Of a DNA stretch of 64,000 nucleotides, positions 27,911 to 41,500 are shown in pieces; within the stretch, counting starts at the first letter, position 1, and each line of letters starts with the position of its first letter. The stretch lies in assembly GCA_028583605.1 (NCBI GenBank), contig CM053330.1, forward strand, positions 27,912,598 through 27,976,597, in the 5' to 3' direction. The stretch is from Dastarcus helophoroides. Taxonomy: Eukaryota; Arthropoda; Insecta; Coleoptera; Bothrideridae. A model generated the notes under the pieces. That model was not told the origin of the DNA. It worked only from the letters and a program-made list of their open reading frames with translations, and made no database searches. A program made the translations under genes and the position numbers.

Positions 27911-29441
27911 TTTAAAGAACACGACGAACAATTATAAAACTTAGTTTTTATAAAACTCATCCTGCTCCGTTAACAAATTGTATAAACTGCTCCAAACTTT
28001 AACAAATGTAAACGACCACTAATGACGTAATTACGATTTTAACAAAAATCAGCACCATTTTTTAGGTCAGTAAAATACCATTTCTAAATTTGCATATTCT
28101 TATACATTTACATTTTTTTTTGTTAAAATCATATTACACGTGCGATATCTTGTATTTACAAAAAAAAACCGTGACATTCTTATGTACACATGTGCCGACA
28201 TATACAACATAATCCAAGTTTCGTCTCATCACAAATTACGTTTAAAAAAGGACGTCACTGAATCGTAATTGCTAGAACTAGGAAATTCAACTGGCGTGAC
28301 CGAAAAATAACGTTAATGTGCCAAATTTTGTGCAATTCTAACATTTACCTAATAAATACCTGCCAATTACGACTTCGCAAACGTTTTGACCTAATGCCAC
28401 ATTGGCAGATACTTATAAATGGGCCGAACTCTAGGTTAACAAACATTTAGGACAATTTCTTATTTGACTATGCTACGAATTACTTGATATATTGGTTTAA
28501 TTAACAGAATTACGGTAAATGAAGCGAACTCTTATATACATAACAAATGAGCCGGCCAAGGCAAAAATTGTGGACCCCTAGCTACACAAGAAAAACTAAG
28601 AGGCCAACGTCATTAAGTAATGAAAAGTCGTTGAATACTGAAAATATACCTAATAAAACTACAGTTAAGGGTCCTTATCACTTATCCAGTTATATGGATC
28701 TACAATTCTGAGCATGAATAATCTTAAGCGAATCGTAATTATTAAAAATTTTCATTCGTTTGCAACTTGACGTGTTTTCCTTTGTGTCCCCCTATAACCA
28801 ATCAAAATGTCAATCCTGAACTAGAATCAACATTCTACTTGGTTTTATAGATATTACATCTTGTCATGGGAATAAATTTCCTGGAAGTCCCAATTTCACT
28901 TTTTTTGTTGTAATTCTAATTGTGATGGTTCAGATTTCAAACATTGGTCAAATTTTGTGACCATATTTCCAGTATATATCAACCATAAAATTATGTTAAC
29001 TTCGAAGCAACTTCTTATCGAAATAAACACCACGTAAAATTGGAGAACTTAGTATGAGAATCTCCTTGGATTCTGAGTTTAATCAGTTTTAAGGAAGGAA
29101 AACTTGCGAGTGATTTTTCGATGCTAGAGACATCTTCCGAGTTGACACTAATCTGAAAATGTCCTCAGCAGCAGTGAAAGGATGATTCTCAAAATTTCAT
29201 GCGTGGAAAACTCCATTTAACTAACTTAAAAAATATTAATAGTTTTGATAGCTCTTCATGGTGCAAAACGTTTTCAAATTTTTTTTTCAAAATCGGAAAA
29301 ACTAACACGTCAAGTTTCAAAAGGTTCAAAAACATTTCTAACTACAAATGATGAACATATTACGCATTTATGCTCATACTAAGCCATAACATTGAGAATT
29401 CTGAGAAGAGTATAAAAGTTGAACTCGTCCCCAAGCTCCCC
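27911..29441 (-). other. Probable 3' UTR/flank of distal SNAP-25 terminal exon
   Basis: Sequence after the stop of exon 6b on the minus strand. It is mostly unique and less repetitive than elsewhere, which fits a long neuronal 3' UTR. Candidate ATTAAA signals lie near 29076 and 28495. The UTR end is not defined. Confidence 0.35.
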
Positions 29442-29507
29442 TTACGACTTAAGGAGTTTGTTGGCACGCTGGTTTGCCACTGCAATTCGAGTTTCGTTGC
29501 TCTCACC
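29442..29507 (-). CDS. Snap25: SNAP-25 alternative last exon 6b (distal)
   Basis: The acceptor GTTGGTTAG precedes an exon reading [20 protein letters not shown], then S and stop (22 codons). It is phase 0, as needed after INLK. It is a full homologue of exon 6a at 30057-30119 and encodes the last turns of the second SNARE helix. This copy is nearer the usual insect sequence (IAVANQRA) than 6a. Confidence 0.85.
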   Translation of the reverse strand, partial: GESNETRIAVANQRANKLLKS

Positions 29508-32500
29508 CTAACCAACAAACATATAACCAGAGTGCCCCAATACATCGACTAACGCAGATCTGAATCGTTCCTTATCAACTTGATACTCTCCCAATTTAGT
29601 CACTTTAAATGAATCCTAACACTTACCTTAACTTGGACACCAGCCGATAAAGTGATGAGACTAGTTAAATTTTTTGACCTTCCTTGACTAAATAATTCTA
29701 CTTCTACCACCACTAAAGATATGTGTTTCGTGTATATAGAGCAAATTGCGTTACAAACTTTTTTTAATATCACATCACTTACCCCATTGTCTACCCCAAG
29801 GTTATTGTCTTTTATTGAAAGAGGTCAGTTACTAACCAGTGGGGAAGTCCTTGCAATATTAAACTAGCCCCAAATTTCATTGCGGTTGAGTAGTTCACCA
29901 ATTAGCTTCCCCCTGATCAGTAAATAATGAATCATGGAATGTACCCCCTATGAAATCAAGATTAATGCAGGAACGACTCAGAGCTACGCACAAAGTGATA
30001 CAAACATCAATAAACTGAGTAAATGATAAATAGTAGTGTTGTATGTGTTTTTGTGTCTACTTGAGAAGGTCGTGGGCTCGCTGATTTGCCACCTCTATCC
30101 TCGTAGCGTTGGACTCGCCCTGTGTTTCGGCCATGTTATTGTGAACGGACCAGTAGTGTTTGTACAATTTGTACATGTAGGTATTGTTGTTGTTGTTGTT
30201 GAGTAAACGAAGTTGCAATGTAAAACAAACAACATCGAGATTATTCAAAAATTCAAGCAGCAAATGTCATTCAGTAATCGAAATTTAAACCCCCGGAAGC
30301 CAAAAATGTCACACGTAGTCACAGAAGGCAAAACTGTCCCAACCAAATTGAGCAATTCGTTTAGAGTTCAAAGTTTTAAACTGACAGCAGTCATAAATAT
30401 GATCTAAAGGACAATCGCATTCTCTCTCTGTTGGACATTGTATTACCCCCAATTTGTTACACGAGCTAAAAGAATGCGCAATTGTTGTAACAATCCCTAG
30501 ACTGCACGCGCTTCTCAGCAAGTGAAACGGATGTGGCCGAACTATTGCGCCTTCGCGTCTTTCTAAGCCTTTCTCCCTTTCACAGCAAAATTTCTTTTAA
30601 ATTTTAATAGATTTAAACTAAACAAGCACATGTGTTCAATAAAGAATAAATTACAGAGCTGTCCATCATTTTGGGCTAGGACCTATCGCTTTACTCGAGT
30701 TACAAGTCCCCAAAACGCTTGGTAGATATTTCAGATTTTTCAATAGTCTCTCCCACTTCTGACAAATAGATTTCATATTACAGGACCACAAAATGCGTCC
30801 GCTTTAGTCAATTCTGAAGCGCAGAATCATAATTTGCCAAACAAATTGATCTATGTCATTTCTTTTCAAAATTAGAACGATCTAAAACTTCGAATATCGT
30901 AAAAGAAATCTCACTGAGGGGTACTAATGCTAAAAAATTCTGAACTTTGTATAAATATAGACAAAGGTTATCCAATTATAGGATATGCCACAGCTGATCT
31001 TCTTGGGGAGTAAAATGGATCAGAATGATCATATTTTAAAGATACTGATTTTTCACTCCTTTCAAAGTGTCGATGCCTTTCATAGCAGCCACGATTTAAG
31101 TTAAATAAACAAAGCATGTATCCAGCTTGACTAATTTTGAGTCGTTGATTTCGAATTTGCTAACCAATTTGGGTTTGAACTTATCATTAAAAGCCCAAAG
31201 ACGATTGGAAAGTATTCCTGATTTGATCAAGCCACTTTTGACAATCAGACTATACATTAAGTAATAATTGCTGTTAACATCCATTATGCGAATTTGACAT
31301 AATTCAATATTGATTCTTCAACACTGATGTTTTGTGAACACCGATCAACCCTGGTAGTTACTGCACCAGGAAGAGGGGGTTATTCTACATTCTCTTTCGA
31401 AGACATTAGCAAGGTTCTTCCCAAATTGAAAAAGGAAATGAATGTTGGTATAGGATCAATACTTTAGGATCATCGATCCAAAACTCATTAATTGAGTCAA
31501 TAGCCCAGCTCAATTAAAACGAAGAAAAAATTTTTAAGGACGAAACAGAGACCAAACGTTTATGCAATCCCAACTAAATAGACTTAGATGAAAATGTACA
31601 AAATGCTTGAATCTCGTTCATCTTATGTGTACATTTTTCGCCTTCCCAGGAGTTTGGTTCTAAGCTTTTTGAAAATAAACTGGATAATCACACTACGTGA
31701 AAAGTAAGAAACAAAACACGCAAAAATTAACTGGCATAAAATTTGACGTTGTGCTTTGAAAATATCCAATTGTGCTGATGGTTCAAAAAGCTTAATAATG
31801 AAGACTGCCTTCGACATTTTTCAAGAAACTTTCACTGAGCGATTAATACAAAATCGGGCAATCTTCATTAATCCAAAAATAAACAAATCTAATAGGCTTA
31901 AATGCAAAAAAAGTCGAACCCTATCCATTACCTTGAGATTGATGCGATCAATCTGCCTGTTTTGATTCTCCAACTCAGATCCCATGTCGATGGCCATATT
32001 CCTTAAGTTGCCGATCATAGTGTTGACTTGTCCCATGTTTTCCTCCATTTCTTCTTCCCGTGCGTCATTGGTGATCCGGCCAATGTAACCGCCTTGAGGA
32101 CCCATGCCATTCCTGTCGTCCATCATTCGTTGGGGCTGATTATTCACTACTTTGCCGTCATCGTTGCCTTTCCAAGTTCCCTCGTCCTCTTTAAACGATG
32201 AACCCCTACAGACATTTTTATCAAATTTTTTCTAAATCCAGAGATTTTAGCGACTTGTTCAGAGGATTTAAGTGGGGGTATTTTAAGAGGTAATTAACTC
32301 AACGAAGTAGCGTGCGTATCTTCCATTTAAACTATAAAGGTTGAAGCACATATGTTGCACTGTACGGGAAGGAAAGCGACGCGAACCAAATCTTCCTTTT
32401 AATTTCGTTGCATTGCCCTTCCCACAAGTGTGCGTTACCACATTAAAAATCATTGAATGTAGAATGGTAACACTACTTCGCGTCGCTTTCGTTCCCGTAC

Positions 32501-35500
32501 AGTACAATATATGTGCTGCTCTGAGGCAATTCTTATACTACGCGAAGTTGCTACATTTTCCGCGACGTTGCCACTTTGCTAACGTTGAGTTGTTTAAACA
32601 TTCAAACACATGTGTGGTTACCTGTTATTAAATTGGTGAATTTAAGTTATGAACCCTATACGTTTCGTACACAGCAGCAATAAACGAAACAGTTTCAAAA
32701 TTAAATTACTTTCTTCACTCAAGGACATTTGCACCTATGATATGGTACTAAAGCGAACTACAATAAAGAAATTCTACTAATCTATAAATCTGTCGAAAAA
32801 AAAAAACAGACATAACAAATTGCTGTCCCAAGAAACTTGATTAATTTTGTTATGTTGTCAGGCTGGGTCTGTAGTATGCTGATCACCAGAAACGGCGCTA
32901 CTTACTTTTGACAGGGTAGCACGCAAAGGCCGCAACATTTTTCCATTCCCGTGAGGTTCTTTTCTGCTTCTCGCATATCCGTGTTGATTTGGTCCATGCC
33001 ATCTTCGATCCGGTCCAGTTGTTCTAAACGAAGTCACAGAAAATTTGCACATTTCGCTCATTTCAAATCGTCGTGATCAAGAAATGGTGTAACGCTGTTT
33101 GTGTGTTAACAAACCACATGCGCATGCACTAAACTAAAAAGTTATCGAGCGTCGAAACGCGACGAATTTTCTAATTTTTTTTGTAAATTGAGAATAGCGT
33201 TGAATTCGTCGCATTTCGACGCAGTTATATGAGGATTATTCTAATGCATCTAATGTTGTAGGAAGCATCTTCATTTTGAAGTTCATGCGTTTTGTTGTTT
33301 TGTAGAAAAAGGGCATAGAGCTGGGAGAAAAGAGAATAAAGTGTAACACGATTAACGGTTATGTGAACATGTGTTAACTTACTGCCAATGTGTTACATCC
33401 TCATATATTGTAGATGTCTTTGTCTTTCAATCATGTTAGAGATTTAGAATTTATTGGAATTATAGTACAGTTCTAAATAGTATGCTCTGATTTCGTGATC
33501 ATTTTGATAGCTCTCGTTCGAAAAAGCTTAAAAAATAAAAAAAATAAAATAAATTCAAAGTTCTAAAAAAAGAATCAAAGAAGTCATTCCGTACCATACC
33601 GTCTCAGTGAAATTAGGATCAATGCTGTTCTGAAGGTAACGTGAAAGAAGCAAAAACATCAAGATAGAACAACACGCTAATTTAGTGTATTCCAGGGAAA
33701 CGAAACTCTCGTAAAAGAAACCACTTGGTAGACGAAATTTCTGCAAATGAATGCCTTTGGTGGGCGAAACTTCTACAAAAGCCCCTTGCAACCAAAATTT
33801 TGCAGAAGACTTTGGGCGGACGAAACTTCTACAGAAGTTTCCTAGTGGGCGAAATTTTTACAGAAACGTATTGGTAATCGAAGCTTCTACAGAAATCTTT
33901 CGATAAACAAACCTTCTGCAAAAGACTTTCAGCGGACAAAATTTTTGTTGCAGTTTCTTATGAGGAAAAACTTTTGCAGAAGTATCTTGGTGAAGAAAAT
34001 CCCTACAAAACGCTCTTGGTGGACAAAACTTCTGCACATGGCACTCGACAATTCTGCAGAAGTACCTTGGTGGACAAAATTATTACAGAAGGCTTTCAGT
34101 GAACAAAATTCTTACAAAAGTCTCTCGGTGAACAAAACTTCTGCAGAAGCTTTTTGGTGGACAAAATTGGTGCAGAGGATTCTCAGTGGGCAAATAAATC
34201 TTCTGCAGATGGTTCTCGATGGGCAAAACTTTTGCAGAAGTACCTTGGTGGACAAAATTCTTACAGAAGGCTCTTAGCGAACAAAACTTCTGGAGAATTC
34301 TTTTAGTGGCAATATTCTCGCAGAAGGCTCTCGGTGGATAAAACTTCTGCAGAAGCTTTTTGGTGGACAATATTCGTGCAGAAGACTCAGTGGGCAAATA
34401 AATCTTCTGCAGATGGCTCAATTCTGGCAGAAGGCTCTCAGCGGATAAAACTTCTGGAGAAGTTTCTTAGTGGACAAAATTCTTGCAGAAGGCTGTCGGT
34501 GGATAAAAGACAAAACTTCTGCAGAAGTTTCTTGATGAACAAAATTCTTGCCGAAGGTTCTCGTTGGGCAAATCTTCTGCTGAAGTTTTTTAATGCTTGG
34601 AACATTCGCCACTTGATGGGCCAAATTTTTGCAGATGCTTCTGGTTACTCAAATTTCTGCAGGAACGCATTGGTGGACAAGGATTCTTCAGAAATCTCTT
34701 GGCGATCGAAACATCGGCAGAACCGCCTTGGTCACAGAAACTGCTGCAGAAACATGCTGGTAGGAGAAACTTTTGCAAATGCCTCTGGATGCAGGAAACT
34801 TCTGCGGAAGTCTTTTGGTGGAACAAACGTAAAACACTTCGCGTTGTCCATTTCCGAAAAACGTATCTCTTGGAATGTATACCCCTATCAAGGAAACCTT
34901 CGACATAGTATTCAAACTTCCATACTAAGAAGACATTTGAATATTATGACGAAATTAATGTTAAGTAGAAATAAGCTGGATTTCGCAGCTTCTCACTTCG
35001 CTATAATATAATTTCATATTTATTTAAAAATTTGCTCGATAATACATCAATGATCTTTTCAAATTCTAAGGGTTGATTCAAATTACAACTCTTTGGCAAT
35101 AAGAGCATACTATTTAGACTTAAGAATTCTGTCGTGATACTTCTGTGTCCTAAGAATCGGGATTTGGGCGGTAATTTTCGTGAAAAAGGAGCATCGATTA
35201 TTTATAAATAGATATCTCACAGACTGCAGCAATTTACCATAGTACCATATACAACTAGATAAGCTTTTGCAGCTTATTCAACTGAGAGAATCCTTTGTTT
35301 TTCAATTTATAAAACTTGCCTTCAGTATTCCCTTTAATCGCATGATGTTGGTGTTTACGACAGAAATAATAGTGAAGTGAATAATTTATTCGAATTTATA
35401 AATAGGCCCCGAATTACTTCTTAAATTAAATAATCGATAAAACAAGAAAGGTAAAGATATCAGATGAACTCGAAACAACTCGTTTACATGGCACATCGGG

Positions 35501-38500
35501 TAATTTACCCCAATCTATAAAAATATCTAAGGATAAATACGCTTTATGACACATATTTTATGTTTATCTCTATCAAACAAAGCTAAATGACCTAAATTAC
35601 CTAAACTAAAAACGTCGGAATATATAACAGGCGGCAATGAATGCCCCTGATAATAAATGCTTGTTAAGTGCATCAAAACATAAAACGCTAAGAGTCAATG
35701 GAAGTGAACTCGCTTTAAAGACTACGTTGTTTTTACAAATTCTCTTGAATTTCCATTATTTTGCTTTGCGCTTCTAATAACTGCTTTGCGATTCTATAAT
35801 TGCTTTGCGGTGCTGTTACTCTTTCTATGATTTTGTTCAGAAATCCACGATTTTGTTCTATGTTCCCATAAATTTAATTTGCATTTTCTATGGTTTTGTT
35901 TTGGATATCTTATGATTCTATTTAGCGCTTCTATAATCATGTTTTACGCTTCTACAATGTTGTTTTGAATTTCTATGGTACTGAGATTCTAGGATTTGAA
36001 ATCGAGCTTTTGTAATTTTGTTTAGTGTCGTTTAAGAGTTGTTTTTAATTTCCATAATTTTATTCAGTTTTTAACAGCGATTTTGCTCTGTATTTTTATG
36101 ACTTTGTTCTGCACCTTTCTATGATCTTGTGTTGAGCCTCTAAGATCCTGTTTTACATTTCTACGATATCAAGATTTGAAACCGAGCTTTTGTGATTTTG
36201 TTTTGCGTTTTCTATAATTTTGCACGTTGTTTCATCAAACTGTTTCCTTTAAATATGTTTTGTTTGATAAAGATAAAAAAATATGCATCAACGATAAAAC
36301 GGGATAATTGTGCTTTGTCAGATTTAACTTTGTACGACTTCACAGCAATTGTTCACAACAAACTCCCGATTTATACAGGTTTCGTGTGCTAGTGAGTTGC
36401 TCAGGAAAAGACTGAAATTTTATTAGAAATACACACTTCCAGCAAAGATTTTTTTAATAGGATTCACTTCTATCCCTTAAGGGAGCGTTTAGATTAGACA
36501 CTTTATTCTGTACATTTCCCTCTGATATAAGTATCCATTCTCCTGAAAGAAGCTATCCGAGACGTATCTACACATCTGGGAGGAGATAGCTTCTCTCAGG
36601 ATAGTTGACACCAGAGACTGTTGACACTTACGTCAGAGAGAAATTTACGGAATAAAATGTCTAATTTAAACGCTTCCTTAGAATAATTTTTAAAATGAAT
36701 ACGAGGTTCAAATCATTAATTCGATGGTTTGGGGAAATTCTGTGGTACAAAATGACAATTTGCAAATTGATCGATATCTCTTAATGCAGAGGAAAAAGTT
36801 TAAATGTTTTCAATATCTTTTTTTGTTAGTATATATAATTGTTTCGCAAATAAATGTATTATACTTGAGATCACTACGAGTAGGGTGCGGGGATCAATAT
36901 AAACGCCGATGAATGGATACTTTAAACGTATACAAGTTGTAATCCTTGGAGAAAATTCTACTCATCAACGAATTCTGGAGTTTGAGGTTTCACAGAAAAA
37001 TGAATTCCTGTAGATAGAAAGTTTTAATTGACCTAACGCTTTTTTAACTCGGACCAAAATACAGAAAAAAATTAAGACACGTGCACTTTATCGAAAACAA
37101 GATTGAATTTCTGCGAACTGACAATGGCCTAAAAAGGAAGATACCCCCCCCCCCCGGGGTTTTAGAAATGTGATTAGAAAAAAAATTGGCAAGAAATTAA
37201 GTATTAATATGGTTACCCAATGAATATCGAATTCAAAACAATGCTGCCTTAGGGTGCATTTAGATTAGACACTATTCCGTATATTTCTCTCTGACATAGA
37301 AATATATCATGTGTAAACCGTCCTGAGGGAAGTTATCTGAGACATCACACAGCTGGGATAAATTACACGACATAAAATGCCGATACAAATTTCAGCTAGT
37401 GTCTGACATATATCGCAGAAGTTGTAGTCATCTCCTTTCTCTCGAAATATTTCATGCGAATAACTATTCTATATCATTTATAATATTGAGATACTATTCC
37501 ATATAGGTAATTTACAAATTTAATTAGACAAATTTTGATTATTTTAAGCAGCAAAGACATTTTATATCGACACTATATCAGATAGAAGGGTCAGCAATAT
37601 TCAGCTATATTTGTGTCATAGTGTAAACGGACAAGCAAATTTAGTCTCAGATACTTGAGATTTCTATCATGCAATAATTCTCTATTCTAAGCGCACCCTT
37701 AGGTATATTTTACAGTCTATTTTTAATAAGTAATATTACTCAAATAATAAAGAAAATGTTTTGAAACTTGATGTTATATTTATCTGCGCGTGATTCAAAA
37801 AATGCCATCCAAAGTTCTTTAGTTCACAAATTGACATTCACAGCGAATTCATCTTCAGTTTTAACATTTTTTTAAAATTTCGATATCACATCTGAATATT
37901 AAAATAACCACATGGCAAGACGGAAGTCTTGGGAGCTATTTAGTCGCATTTGTAATTTATTGCAGAGTTCATCGTATTAATTGATCAAACCTCGTATAAC
38001 ACCCCCTTACAGTTGGTTTCATTCGCTTGAATGAACTTTTGTAATTAAAATTCAAATATTAAAATCTTTGTTGTGTTAAGTATTAAATCTGACAAAAAGT
38101 AACTTTTCAATTCGAGTGTACTCTAAGATTTGGATATCGAGATGGTAAAAATGTAGAGGTGGTTGGATAGAATTCACATCGATATTGTTATGCTTACCGC
38201 CCTGTTCATCCAGCATGACCAGGGTTTTCATTCCCACCTCGTGGCTCTATAAACATCAAGATAATCAGCAAGGCCCACGGATAGTACAGGATCCCCCAAA
38301 GACAGAATCAATGTTCCTTAGTTAGTTGAAATAGTCGTACAGACACCTAAGTATGATTATTAAACCACAAAAAAACACCCCGTTAATGTGGTTAGAATTA
38401 CGACATTTAGAAGTTTCTAAACTTTGTGATTTTTATTGAAATTTGGACAACTTAATTACATTGCACTTAAATGTTTTTGTCGCCTGTTTTTTTAAATCTT

Positions 38501-41500
38501 GAAACCGAAACTAAGATTTGTTTTAGATTTACTTTCTTTTTAGATTCAATATCCCCGAACAAGGCAAGAAGGCACCCTTTTAAAAAATCATAGAGAACCA
38601 TCTTGCGTTGGTTGAACAAACTCGGTTTTTGGGTTTAATCCGCGTCAAATTAGTCACTTCAGTGTTCAGGACATTTGACGCACTATGCTGGTTCAATCCA
38701 GAAACCAAACTTCAATTATGACAGCCTCCACTCATTTTCTTTAAGTTATTTAAGTAGTAGGTAATACTTCAGTGAAATAGCTTAAGAAATCTGAGGATTT
38801 CAAGGAAAAAACAGGTCATTCGCTTTTCAATAAAAACCACGTGGTTAATTCGAGTAGAAACCTCCTCCATTACGATTACGAGTGGTAAGTACTCAACACC
38901 CCAAATTCGTTTCTTACCGCCTTGATGGCAGAGCATTTCCAATGTCTTTGCGCCTGCGTCATTGCTCTATAAAACGACAAATACTAGTAGCAAAAAACGG
39001 TACATCAAGCGACTAAAACACACTTAAAACATCAAACGATAAGCCAAAAAAGTCAAGACAAAATAACAAAACGAACGGCTAAATTTACGGAAGAAAGCGA
39101 AGCGAAAGTTTAATTTCGTGCAAGTGTTTTCAATGCAAGTGTTAACAACTGTAGTAGGTCATGTAAATTCAAAGTACCTTAAATATAATAATAGTAAAGA
39201 ACGAATGATGCAAAAACATGTATGTTATTTGGCCTCGAGTGCAGAATTATATTTCTTGGCAGTCTCAAACCCTGAAAACTGGAAGCCGAATATCATGAAA
39301 GCTGCAAATTAAAAAAAAATATGTGGATGAGTTTTTTTCTACGCCTTTTCCATGAATTTATGTGTATAGTTTTGCTTTAGCGTTGTTTTTCTATGCATCG
39401 GTTTTACATCTTTTTATTTCAGATAAATGTGCACCATAGCAGGCACTGAACTTCTAATTTTGCAGTGACAATAAGAACTGGTGATATTTAGACATGGTCT
39501 TGTGGCAGCGCTGTGACATTTCTTACGCTGTTCTATGTTCTAAAATTCTAACTTAAATATTTGGATTTGTGTTGTCGGTTGTTTTGAGAGCGATTCGTTT
39601 CTATTTTATGTGCGTTTCCGCTGAACACTGTTAAACTGTTAATAATGCTAATAAAAACAATATGAAAAACAATTAGTCCGATTATTTCTGTCAAACAAAC
39701 CCTGAAATATACGCAACACATTAATCATCAAAATTTTTTACGCGTGATGTCTGCGGTCCACTTTTATGCATATTTATTTGAAATGCACTATGCCTACATA
39801 TAATTAAATATTGTGATTTGTTGTCGGTCGTTTCAAGAGTGATTCTTTTATATTTTATGCCAATTTACTTTTATGCATATTGATTTGAAATTAAATATAA
39901 TTTGCTTCTTTGTGTTTCTATGGTTTGTTTTGCGTTTTCTTTATTTTGCTTTGCTTTTCCATAATTTTGTTCAACATTTCTACTTCGTTTCTCTATGATT
40001 TTGTTTAGTTTTTTTGATTTGTTTTCCGGTCCGATGCGTTTGTTTTGTGTTTCTGATTTCGTTTTGTCCTTTTAGATCACTTAAGCTGCATTCAGAACCT
40101 CTCAATTAATACATGAAATTAGTACAGGAAATTAATGGACGAGTTTGTCATATGGAAATCACCAACACCATTCATAATGCAAAATTAAAATTAATATGTG
40201 AAATTACACAGGTTTACGCGGGAGTTTGCAAACTTCAAACTTTTCGTACTAATTGGAAGTGGGAACTTGACAGATATTTTAGTTCCCTAAACTTTTAAAT
40301 TAAATAGCTTAGATATTTCTTTTTTTTTTTTTCAAGATAAATTATTATGAATATCGATAAAACATCTTTAGCACGTCTGGCGGTAGCATTAGGTGCTTAT
40401 TATTATTTAAAAAAGAAAACCAAAAATAAAATAAAGTGGTGGGTACGTGCCCATAAACCAAAAAAGACGCATGCAAGGAGATTATTACAATTTGCTTCAA
40501 GAAATGCGCCTATCTGATCCTTTAATGTTTTTTAATTATACGAGATTGTCTTATCAACAATTAAATAAAATTTCTGTGACAGGCGAGAATTACTATCAAC
40601 TCAAAATATAAAACTATAATTCTATTCACTATTTGGGTGAATTCGAACAGATAGCAGCACCATTTTAAAAAAATTAATTTCATGTTTTAATTTAGGCATT
40701 GTGAATGTTCGTTCTGATTAATTCTAATTCAAATTTGAATATCAATTGGGTCTACTAATTGTGGCGTTAATTTTGTCATTGTGAATGCAACTTTAATCTT
40801 TAAAATTTAAATTAACTGTCAAGTTGATTCGCGTGCCAATCGCTAAGCAATTTGTGTAAAAATTGAAAAAAAGATTACCACCCCCGAATTTTCATCAATT
40901 ATGGACAAGTGAAGAATAACTACGTATACATTGACATTTTCATAAGACCACCCATATTTAATTGTTAATCTTGAAATTCGTCGAACTGGTGGTCGCAGTA
41001 GTACTTGGGAGTCGATGAGGTTATGCTGTTAAACACAAAGGGTATTTCGCAGTTTTTAAACAAAAAATGCTTATGTTCAGATATTTTTTTGTTCAATATT
41101 TTTTATAAGTGGATTTTACAAAAAAATTTCCTTTTTCAATAAATTTTGCTTTGGATTCGTATTTTTGACAGGACTTTAAGACTAAAAATCTAAACATTGA
41201 ATTTGCGCCAAATATAATTCTGCATCCGATTAGGTAAATGCATGACATAATACGTCAATCATGACAAGGTGATAAAAATGGCGGAATAGTTCAAATGCTC
41301 GAGAGTAGGTAACATCGGGCATTATGAGTACAGAAAGGTTAAAAAAGGTAATGACAGTGAGGTGGGGGGGACTCACCTCCCTGGTCGTCAAGGGCGACCA
41401 AGGTGCGGATTCCAGCCTCCTTGCTCTATAGCAGCACAAAATAAGTGTAACATTGTTTGTTAGTATAGCTGTTAGTGAAAAATGCCCGACATAGATTAGT

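Noticed and set aside
33715..34830. CRISPR-like regular repeats
   Set aside because: Units are contiguous with no unique spacers and the genome is eukaryotic; this is a minisatellite.
34334..35011. 225-codon plus-strand open frame, with overlapping long frames on both strands at 33945-34908
   Set aside because: It translates the 30-bp minisatellite into 10-residue repeats, and other frames are equally open. No domain, no splice context, and it lies within a SNAP-25 intron.
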